Below, piece after piece: positions 1 through 5,819 of a DNA stretch of 8,119 nt (position 1 is the first letter of the stretch; each line of letters begins with the position of its first letter). The notes beneath the pieces are model-generated. The model saw only the letters and a list, made by a program, of their open reading frames with translations, searched no databases and was not told the origin of the DNA. The translations under genes were made by a program, and so were the position numbers. The stretch lies in contig JBPYFB010000175.1 in the NCBI GenBank assembly GCA_051986465.1, positions 1-8,119 of the forward strand, in the 5' to 3' direction. The stretch is from DATEJJ01 sp051986465 (GTDB lineage Bacteria; Actinomycetota; Actinomycetes; Mycobacteriales; Micromonosporaceae).

Positions 1-2418
1 GGGCTGCGCGTCCAGCCGCTGGTAGATGACTGACGTGCCGGTGTGGACGAGGCGCAGCCCGTCGTCGGTACCGGCGACGGCGGCCAGGGCAGGCGCCCCG
101 ACGCGACCGGCGACCGGGAACCCGGCCGGCCCGTGCAGCGTGATCGTCGCGGTCAGGTGCGTACCGGCAGGGACACTGTCGGTGGCGACCGGTACCAGGA
201 ACGGGGTACCCGCGGCGGGTGCGGCCAGGGCGCGCTGGGAGCGAGCCACCTCGGCGCCGGCGGGGTCCCGTACCACCACCTCGACGGAGCCGGTCGCGGG
301 GAGGGTACCGGCGGGCGTGAAGCCGATCGCCCGGGTGCGGCCGTCCGTGGGCACCGGTACCGTCACCGGCTGCCCCGGGCGCAGTTCGGCCACCGTACCG
401 TCGGTCGGGGTGCTGGCCGGCGTGCCGAACACCGTCTCGTTGAGCGCGGTCACGAAGTACTTGGTGCCGAGCACGTCGAGGACCGGACTGGTGGCCTGCG
501 CGTGGGACGCGGTGAAGCGGATGTAGGTGGCGTAGTCGATCGGGTTGTCGGGGATGCCCCGTACGAGCGCGGCGAAGTTCTTGTTGATGAACGCGTGCCC
601 GTCGACCGAGCGCAGCGGGTACGCGGTGTTGGTGCCGAAGACCATCGCGAACTGGCTGCTGGCGTAGCGCTGGTTGCCCAGGTTCTCGGCCAGGTAGCGG
701 TGCGTGTCGGTCACCGGATAGAAGGTATCGCGCGGCGACTGCGGGTAGTAGGAGCGCACGAACGAGATCGCCTGTCCAGCCATCAGAAGCAGCAGCGCGA
801 CCGCCGCCGCGGTGCGTACCGCGGCGCCTCGCCAGCGCCACAGGACGATCGCGAGCGCCACCGCCACGGCGAGCAGGAGCAGCCCGATCAGAGCCTGGTG
901 CTCCAGGAACGCGACCCGCTCGTGGCCGCCGGCCGCCCGGTCGGCGCGCTGGGCCAGCACCCGGGCACGGGCGAACACGACCGCGACGCCGCCGACCGAC
1001 AGCGCACCGATCACCGCCGGCCAGATCCAGCCCTTCTTCGCAGCGCTCCGCTCCGCCTTCGCCACCCCCCGCTCCGCCCGCCGGCGCAGCAGCAGTTCGA
1101 AGCCGACCGCGGCGAGGACGGCCAGCAGGAAGCCGAGGACGCTGCGGGAGCGCCCGATGAAGTTGCCGCCGAACAGCGCCCGCAGCCCGGGCAGGTGGGT
1201 CAGCAGCGACAGCGGCGGCCCACCCAGGTAGATCAACTCGCCCCAGGCCAGCGCGGCGACCGTCAGGAACAGCCAGGTCGCGCGGGGGAGCAGGGCGCGG
1301 CCCGCGGATACCCCGGCGACCGCGACGACGACCAGGACCAGGGCGGCGACGCCGAGGTAGGACATCGACTCGACGAGATTGATCTTCGGGTACCAGTTCG
1401 GCAACCGATTCGGGTCGGCGGTACCCAGGGCGAACGGCGCGATCATCGTGATCAGGCTGCCCGGGTCGAGGTGCATGGTGCCGGATTGCGAGCGCCCCTC
1501 GATCAGGTACGTCTTGTAGAAGCCGAAGAACGGCAGCAGCTGGAAGGCGGCGAGGGCCACCCCGGTGACCGCGGCCGCCCCGGCACCCGCCAGTACGCCG
1601 AGCACCCGGCGCAGGTTGGCGCGGTACTCGCCGACGACCCGGAGGACTGCGTACCCGGAAGCGGTGAGCAGCCCGTACCCGGCGACCGAGGGGAAGCCGC
1701 CGAGCAGCATCGCGGCGACCGGTACCGCGATCAGCGCGGCGTCTCGTACCCGGCGCTGCTGGATGAAGCGTTCGAGCGTCCAGAACAGGGCGGGGATGAA
1801 CGCCGCCACCCGGGTGTGCGGGAACGTCAGCCACACGACCATGAACGCGGAGCTGGCGAAGACCAGGCCACCCGCGAGAGCCGCCGGTCGCGACAGGCGC
1901 AACCGGCGCAGGAACAGGAAGCATCCGCCGATCGCGCAGATGATCTCCAGTAGCCGCTCGTACGCCGGACCCAGCCAGGTGGGCAGCACGAGCAGCGGCA
2001 GGGTCAGCGGGTTGTAGAACGACCCGTCCGGTACCGAGCCGAGCGGGGTACCGCCGGACTCGTACGGGTTCCATCCCGATCCGGTGCGCTTGAACAGGAT
2101 CGTGTTCGGCAGCGAGGCCGTGTAGATGTCGTCCAGGTAGAAGTTGGTCACCGGGTCGTTGTGCACCCCGGCCTCGACGTACGGGCTGGACGCCGCCATC
2201 TCGTCGGTCGCCGCGAGCACCGACGTGCCGGCGAGCGGCCCGCCGATGCCCCACAGCGCGAACAGCGCGACGGCCAATACCGCCAGGGGAGTCAGCAGCC
2301 GGGACCGGAGACCGAGCCGGGAGCGGGAGCCACGCTCCCGCTCCTCGACCGGCGCCGTGGGTTCGCCGTCCGCCTCAGAGGCCACGGTGTCGTCGGCGAA
2401 CCGCTCGGATCGAATCAT
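1..2418 (-). CDS. YfhO-family multi-pass membrane protein (C-terminus beyond window)
   Basis: This is a large integral membrane protein, of which the first 806 codons lie in the window; the reading frame is still open at position 1. After a charged cytoplasmic N-terminus (residues 1-38) there are about a dozen hydrophobic segments (near 41-59, 152-170, 177-197, 225-262, 272-298, 350-372, 380-398, 424-445, 464-482, 507-527, 533-553). The first large outer loop has a GWNPYESGGTPLG stretch with acidic DD at 96-97, and residues 554-806 form a long soluble, probably extracytoplasmic, region with LDVLGTKYFVT at 648-658. The acidic first loop, the G-x-P loop and the LGxKY motif are typical of YfhO/GT-C-like proteins; B. 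subtilis YfhO is implicated in glycosylating lipoteichoic acid. The substrate here is unknown. The ATG at 2418 is the only usual start after an in-frame stop 12 codons upstream. No good Shine-Dalgarno is visible. It lies 39 nt after aceE and could be co-transcribed with it. Family assignment is from recalled motifs. Confidence 0.82.
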   Translation of the reverse strand, partial: MIRSERFADDTVASEADGEPTAPVEERERGSRSRLGLRSRLLTPLAVLAVALFALWGIGGPLAGTSVLAATDEMAASSPYVEAGVHNDPVTNFYLDDIYTASLPNTILFKRTGSGWNPYESGGTPLGSVPDGSFYNPLTLPLLVLPTWLGPAYERLLEIICAIGGCFLFLRRLRLSRPAALAGGLVFASSAFMVVWLTFPHTRVAAFIPALFWTLERFIQQRRVRDAALIAVPVAAMLLGGFPSVAGYGLLTASGYAVLRVVGEYRANLRRVLGVLAGAGAAAVTGVALAAFQLLPFFGFYKTYLIEGRSQSGTMHLDPGSLITMIAPFALGTADPNRLPNWYPKINLVESMSYLGVAALVLVVVAVAGVSAGRALLPRATWLFLTVAALAWGELIYLGGPPLSLLTHLPGLRALFGGNFIGRSRSVLGFLLAVLAAVGFELLLRRRAERGVAKAERSAAKKGWIWPAVIGALSVGGVAVVFARARVLAQRADRAAGGHERVAFLEHQALIGLLLLAVAVALAIVLWRWRGAAVRTAAAVALLLLMAGQAISFVRSYYPQSPRDTFYPVTDTHRYLAENLGNQRYASSQFAMVFGTNTAYPLRSVDGHAFINKNFAALVRGIPDNPIDYATYIRFTASHAQATSPVLDVLGTKYFVTALNETVFGTPASTPTDGTVAELRPGQPVTVPVPTDGRTRAIGFTPAGTLPATGSVEVVVRDPAGAEVARSQRALAAPAAGTPFLVPVATDSVPAGTHLTATITLHGPAGFPVAGRVGAPALAAVAGTDDGLRLVHTGTSVIYQRLDAQP
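1048..1078 (-). repeat. Two copies of GGCGGAGCGG, 21 bp apart, inside the membrane protein gene
   Basis: On the minus strand GGCGGAGCGG occurs at 1078-1069 and again at 1057-1048, with a similar GAGCGCTGCG tail. Together they encode the highly charged loop at about residues 446-463 (RRRAERGVAKAERSAAKK) between two membrane segments. The same decamer is found on the plus strand at 7204-7213 and 7850-7859, and its last nine bases at 7911-7919. The loop therefore looks like a place where a dispersed GC-rich word has expanded. Confidence 0.5.
2320..2344 (-). repeat. Strong inverted repeat early in the yfhO-like gene
   Basis: GAGCGGGAGC at 2321-2330 and GCTCCCGCTC at 2334-2343 are perfect inverted repeats around a 3-nt loop, with one further G-C pair at 2320/2344. 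In the mRNA of the membrane protein this hairpin falls at about codons 26-33, encoding the charged E-E-R-E-R-G-S-R-S-R stretch before the first membrane segment. It may slow ribosomes or act as a weak attenuator between aceE and the membrane gene, or it may simply reflect Arg/Glu/Ser codons in GC-rich DNA. Confidence 0.6.
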
Positions 2419-2457
2419 CGGGTGCCGAGGGTACTCGACGAGGGATCGTGGTCAGCC

Positions 2458-5202
2458 TCAGGTCTCGCCTCCGGTCTCGCTCACCGGCGCCGCCGTTACG
2501 TCCTCGATCGCGTACTTGGCCGCCGCGTCGGCCGGCACGTTCGCCGGTACCTGTCCGGCCAGGGCCAGCTGGCGCAGGGTCGCCACGGCGATCGACTCGC
2601 CGTCGACGTGGAAGTGCCGGCGCAGCGCGTGCCGGGTGTCCGAGAGGCCGAAGCCGTCGGTGCCCAGGGACGTGTAGCTGTTCGGTACCCAACGGGAGAT
2701 CAGGTCCGGTACCGCCCGCATGAAGTCGGAGACGGCGACCACCGGGCCGGGCTGGCCGCTGAGCGCTGACGTCACGTACGGCACCTTCTGCTGGCCGCCG
2801 GGGTGCAGCAGGTTGTACTCCTCGGTCGCCACCGCCTCGCGGCGCAGCTCCACCCACGACGTGGCCGACCATACGTCCGCCGCCACGCCCCAGTCCTGGG
2901 CGAGCAGCTGCTGCGCGCGCAGCGCCCAACCCATCGAGCTACCCGAGGCGAGGATCTGCGCGCGCGGCGCGCCCTCGCCGAGGTCGCGCGCCGGTGCGTA
3001 CCGGTACAACCCCTTCAGCAGGCCGGGCACGTCCACGCCGTCCGGCTCGGCCGGCTGAGTGATCGGCTCGTTGTAGACGGTCAGGTAGTAGTAGATGCTC
3101 TCCGGGTTCTCCCCGTACATCCGGCGTAGGCCGTCCTCGACGATGTAGGCGATCTCGAATGCGAACGCCGGGTCGTACGGGATCACCGCCGGGTTGGTCG
3201 TGGCGAGCAGGTGCGAGTGGCCGTCCTCGTGCTGCAGGCCCTCGCCGTTGAGCGTGGTGCGCCCGGCCGTCGCGCCGAGCAGGAACCCGCGTGCCATCTG
3301 GTCGGACGCCGCCCACAGCGCGTCGCCGGTGCGCTGGAAGCCGAACATCGAGTAGAAGATGTACAGCGGGATCATCGGCTCGCCGTGCGTGGCGTAGCTG
3401 GTGCCGGCGGCGGTGAACGAGGCGACCGAACCGGCCTCGTTGATGCCCTCGTGCAGGATCTGCCCGGTCCTCGACTCGCGGTAGGACAGGAACAGCTCCC
3501 GGTCGACCGGCGTGTAGTTCTGGCCGTGCGGCGAGTAGATCTTCGCGGTGGGGAACAGCGAGTCCATGCCGAACGTGCGCGCCTCGTCCGGGATGATCGG
3601 CACCCAGCGCTTGCCGAACTCCTTGTCGCGCATCAGGTCCTTGAGCAGCCGGACGAAGGCCATCGTGGTGGCCACCTTCTGCTTGCCGGAGCCGCGCTTG
3701 ACGTCGGCGTACGCGTCGCGCGGCGGCAGCGACAGCGGGATCGTGGTGGTCCGCCGGGACGGCAGGTAGCCGCCGAGCGCGGAGCGCCGCTCCTGCAGGT
3801 ACTGGTACTCGTCGGACTTCTCGCCGGGGTGGAAGTACGGCGGCAGGTACGGGTTCTCCTCCAGCGCCGAGTCTGGAATGTCCAGGTAGAGCCGGTCCCG
3901 GAAGCCCTTCAGGTCGTCCAGGGTGAGCTTCTTCATCTGGTGCGTCGCGTTGCGCCCCTCGAAGTGCGAGCCGAGCGTCCAGCCCTTGACCGTCTTGGCG
4001 AGGATCACCGTCGGCTGGCCGGTGTGCTCGACCGCCGCGTGGTACGCCGCGTACAGCTTGCGGTAGTCGTGCCCGCCGCGCTTGAGGTTCCAGATCTCGT
4101 CGTCGGACATGTGCTCGACCATCTTGCGGGTACGCGGGTCACGGCCGAAGAAGTGCTCGCGTACGTAAGCGCCGGACTCGGCCTTGTACGTCTGGTAGTC
4201 GCCGTCCGGGGTGACATTCATGAGGTTCACCAGCGCGCCATCGGTGTCCGCGGCGAGCATCTGGTCCCACTCCCGGCCCCAGATCACCTTGATCACGTTC
4301 CAGCCGGCGCCGCGGAAGAACGACTCCAGCTGCTGGATGATCTTCCCGTTGCCGCGTACCGGCCCGTCCAGCCGCTGCAGGTTGCAGTTGATCACGAAGG
4401 TGAGGTTGTCGAGTTCCTCGCGGGCGGCGAGGCCGATCGGGCCGAGCGACTCCGGCTCGTCCATCTCGCCGTCGCCGAGGAACGCCCATACTCGCTGCTC
4501 AGACGTGTCCTTGATGCCCCGGTTGTGCAGGTACCGGTTGAACCGGGCCTGGTAGACCGCGTTGATCGCGCCGAGCCCCATCGATACGGTCGGGAACTCC
4601 CAGAAGTCCGGCATCAGGCGCGGGTGCGGGTAGGACGGCAGCCCGCCGCCGGGGTGCGACAGCTCCTGCCGGAACCCGTCGAGCTGCTGCTCGCTCAGGC
4701 GACCCTCGAGGAACGCCCGGGCGTACATGCCGGGGGAGCCGTGGCCCTGGAAGAAGACCTGGTCGCCGCCGCCGGGGTGATTCTTGCCACGGAAGAAGTG
4801 GTTGAAGCCGACCTCGTACAGGCTGGCCGCGCTGGCGTACGTGGAGATGTGGCCACCGACGCCGATCGCCGGGCGCTGCGCCCGGTGTACGAGCATCGCG
4901 GCATTCCACCGGATATATGCGCGGATCCGCCGCTCGACGTACTCGTCGCCGGGGAACCACGGCTCGCTCTCGGGCGGAATCGTGTTGATGTAGTCCGTTG
5001 TGGTCAGCGGGGGTACGCCGACGTGCCGCTCACGGGCACGCTCCAGCAGCCGCAGCATGATGTACCGGGCGCGCTTGGCGCCACGCTCGTCGATCACACC
5101 GTCGAGCGACTCGACCCATTCGGTGGTCTCCTCCGGGTCTATGTCCGGCAGCTGGCTGGGTAGGCCGTCGCTGATGACCGGTCGCTTCCGTTCCGTGGCC
5201 AC
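2458..5202 (-). CDS. aceE: Pyruvate dehydrogenase E1 component, homodimeric type
   Basis: This 914-residue enzyme matches the homodimeric thiamine-diphosphate-dependent E1p of the pyruvate dehydrogenase complex, which decarboxylates pyruvate and acetylates the lipoyl group of E2. Length is close to the family norm (E. coli about 890). The cofactor motif runs from GDGEMDEPES (243-252) to NCNLQRLDG (272-280), preceded by GGHISTYASAASLYEVGFNH (116-135) and GHGSPGMYARAF (153-164). The second half has EGINEAGS (585-592), with the glutamate expected to activate the thiazolium cofactor, then YIFYSMFGFQR (614-624) and GRTTLNGEGLQHEDGHS (647-663). No part is missing. The GTG start at 5202 has a GAGAGGA ribosome site 8 nt upstream, and no other usual start exists before an upstream in-frame stop. 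No E2 or E3 gene lies in the window; actinobacterial E1p often shares an E2 with 2-oxoglutarate dehydrogenase. It is divergent from yjbQ and may be co-transcribed with the downstream membrane gene. Confidence 0.97.
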   Translation of the reverse strand: MATERKRPVISDGLPSQLPDIDPEETTEWVESLDGVIDERGAKRARYIMLRLLERARERHVGVPPLTTTDYINTIPPESEPWFPGDEYVERRIRAYIRWNAAMLVHRAQRPAIGVGGHISTYASAASLYEVGFNHFFRGKNHPGGGDQVFFQGHGSPGMYARAFLEGRLSEQQLDGFRQELSHPGGGLPSYPHPRLMPDFWEFPTVSMGLGAINAVYQARFNRYLHNRGIKDTSEQRVWAFLGDGEMDEPESLGPIGLAAREELDNLTFVINCNLQRLDGPVRGNGKIIQQLESFFRGAGWNVIKVIWGREWDQMLAADTDGALVNLMNVTPDGDYQTYKAESGAYVREHFFGRDPRTRKMVEHMSDDEIWNLKRGGHDYRKLYAAYHAAVEHTGQPTVILAKTVKGWTLGSHFEGRNATHQMKKLTLDDLKGFRDRLYLDIPDSALEENPYLPPYFHPGEKSDEYQYLQERRSALGGYLPSRRTTTIPLSLPPRDAYADVKRGSGKQKVATTMAFVRLLKDLMRDKEFGKRWVPIIPDEARTFGMDSLFPTAKIYSPHGQNYTPVDRELFLSYRESRTGQILHEGINEAGSVASFTAAGTSYATHGEPMIPLYIFYSMFGFQRTGDALWAASDQMARGFLLGATAGRTTLNGEGLQHEDGHSHLLATTNPAVIPYDPAFAFEIAYIVEDGLRRMYGENPESIYYYLTVYNEPITQPAEPDGVDVPGLLKGLYRYAPARDLGEGAPRAQILASGSSMGWALRAQQLLAQDWGVAADVWSATSWVELRREAVATEEYNLLHPGGQQKVPYVTSALSGQPGPVVAVSDFMRAVPDLISRWVPNSYTSLGTDGFGLSDTRHALRRHFHVDGESIAVATLRQLALAGQVPANVPADAAAKYAIEDVTAAPVSETGGET

Positions 5203-5210
5203 TGGCGTAG

Positions 5211-5217
5211 TCCTCTC
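5211..5217 (-). promoter_or_regulatory. Ribosome binding site of aceE
   Basis: The minus strand reads GAGAGGA here, followed by 8 nt and the GTG codon at 5202. This is the clearest Shine-Dalgarno in the window and fixes the aceE start at a GTG rather than a downstream codon. Confidence 0.8.
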
Positions 5218-5282
5218 AATTCGAGCCGGCTGGCGTCACCGGTGGGCCGCCAATTTCCGGGCCCGATCCTCCTGATGGGCTG

Positions 5283-5311
5283 ATTTTCCCCTACGCCATC
5301 CTGCCGCTCAA
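5283..5311 (-). promoter_or_regulatory. Candidate aceE promoter
   Basis: On the minus strand TTGAGC (5311-5306) and GAAAAT (5288-5283) are separated by exactly 17 bp, each matching 4 of 6 bases of the sigma-70 -35 and -10 consensus. Transcription would begin near 5276, giving a leader of about 74 nt before the aceE GTG. This is the most AT-rich patch in the region. The match is weak and found by eye. Confidence 0.35.
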
Positions 5312-5369
5312 AACGGCGTGGCGTCACCTTGTCCCGGGTACAACGTCATCCGCAACACATACGTGCGGG

Positions 5370-5375
5370 TAACCT
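5370..5375 (+). promoter_or_regulatory. Candidate -10 box for a leaderless yjbQ transcript
   Basis: TAACCT fits the TANNNT -10 pattern and ends 8 nt before the yjbQ ATG, the spacing expected if transcription starts at or next to the start codon. yjbQ has no convincing Shine-Dalgarno, and an in-frame TGA at 5375-5377 rules out an earlier start, which favours a leaderless message. No good -35 element is seen. Confidence 0.35.
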
Positions 5376-5383
5376 GAGACGCC

Positions 5384-5788
5384 ATGCGGTCAGAAGTGGT
5401 CACGGTAAGCACTGGAGGCAGGCCGGCCGTCCGCGACATCACGGAGGAGGCCAACTCCTTCGTGTCCGGGCTCGGCGACGGGTTACTACACGTGTTCGTA
5501 CCGCACGCCACCGCCGGGATAGCGATCATCGAGACCGGCGCCGGCTCCGACGAGGACCTGCTGACCGCCCTCGACGCCCTGCTGCCCGTGGACGACCGGT
5601 GGAAGCATCGGCACGGCTCGCCGGGGCACGGGCGCGACCACGTCATGCCGGCCTTCGTCGCTCCGTCGCTGACCGTACCCGTGCTGGGCGGCCACATCGC
5701 GCTCGGCACGTGGCAATCGATCTGCCTGGTCGACCCGAACGGCGACAACCCCAACCGCCAGGTGCGCTTCTCGTTCATCTCCGACTAG
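5384..5788 (+). CDS. yjbQ: YjbQ/UPF0047 family protein (secondary thiamine-phosphate synthase-like)
   Basis: This 134-residue protein is a full-length member of the YjbQ/UPF0047 family. Family marks in order are HATAGIAIIE (41-50), the acidic stretch SDEDLL (55-60), GSPGHGRDHVMPAFVAPS (78-95), which replaces the usual N-x-x-A-H segment, VLGGHIALGTWQSICLVD (100-117) with the signature LGTWQ, and the terminal R-x-x-R-F-S-F (125-131). The E. coli protein has reported weak thiamine-phosphate synthase activity, and the main cellular role of the family remains unclear; these proteins form compact oligomers with a conserved His/Glu pocket. The ATG at 5384 is the only possible upstream start, because TGA lies three codons before it. 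It is divergent from aceE, whose product needs thiamine diphosphate, and convergent with the aldehyde dehydrogenase gene, with 17 bp between the two stops. Family assignment is confident; the enzymatic role is inference. Confidence 0.9.
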   Translation: MRSEVVTVSTGGRPAVRDITEEANSFVSGLGDGLLHVFVPHATAGIAIIETGAGSDEDLLTALDALLPVDDRWKHRHGSPGHGRDHVMPAFVAPSLTVPVLGGHIALGTWQSICLVDPNGDNPNRQVRFSFISD

Positions 5789-5819
5789 AGCCGGTACGTC
5801 TCGGACTACAGCCGATACG
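5778..5819. repeat. 21-bp tandem duplication across the convergent yjbQ and aldehyde dehydrogenase stops
   Basis: Positions 5778-5798 and 5799-5819 are two adjacent 21-bp copies matching at 18 of 21 bases; both start TCTC and share GACTA, AGCCG and TACG. Copy 1 contains the yjbQ stop, where CTAG reads TAG on both strands. Copy 2 contains the aldehyde dehydrogenase stop. Because 21 is a multiple of three, the minus strand of both copies reads Tyr-Arg-Leu-stop in the same frame, so readthrough of the first stop would add only six residues (SETYRL) before a second TAG. Confidence 0.7.

Larger units (their letters stand above)
5203..5384. repeat. Cluster of five TGGCGT hexamers in the aceE-yjbQ intergenic region
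   Basis: TGGCGT occurs on the plus strand at 5203 (as TGGCGTAG), 5231 and 5319 (both as the perfect 10-mer TGGCGTCACC), and on the minus strand at 5298 (again as TGGCGTAG) and 5384. The two 10-mers form a direct repeat 88 bp apart, and the two TGGCGTAG copies form an inverted repeat. The copies flank the candidate aceE promoter on both sides, and the last touches the yjbQ start codon. This is the arrangement expected of a transcription factor binding-site array, but no known regulator motif is recognised. Confidence 0.5.

Noticed and set aside
43..1953. Long plus-strand open frame of 636 codons
   Set aside because: It is antisense to the membrane protein and reads as a low-complexity Arg/Gly/Asp/Gln-rich string with no recognisable domain, as expected opposite GC-rich genes. 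The minus strand gives a coherent multi-pass protein.
2375..2929. Minus-strand open frame overlapping the aceE 3' end and the membrane protein 5' end
   Set aside because: It is in the wrong frame for both genes and Arg/Gly/Ala-rich, a shadow of high GC.
3211..5163. Long plus-strand open frame of 650 codons
   Set aside because: It is antisense to aceE, whose minus-strand translation carries all family motifs. The plus-strand product is Arg/Val/Leu-rich without domains.
5203..5383. A riboswitch, in particular a TPP riboswitch, upstream of aceE or yjbQ
   Set aside because: The thiamine link made it worth checking, but the TPP box core (CTGAGA and ACCTGA-like segments in the right order) is not present as a set. 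A single CTGAGA at 5374-5379 lies too close to the yjbQ start codon to be part of an aptamer.
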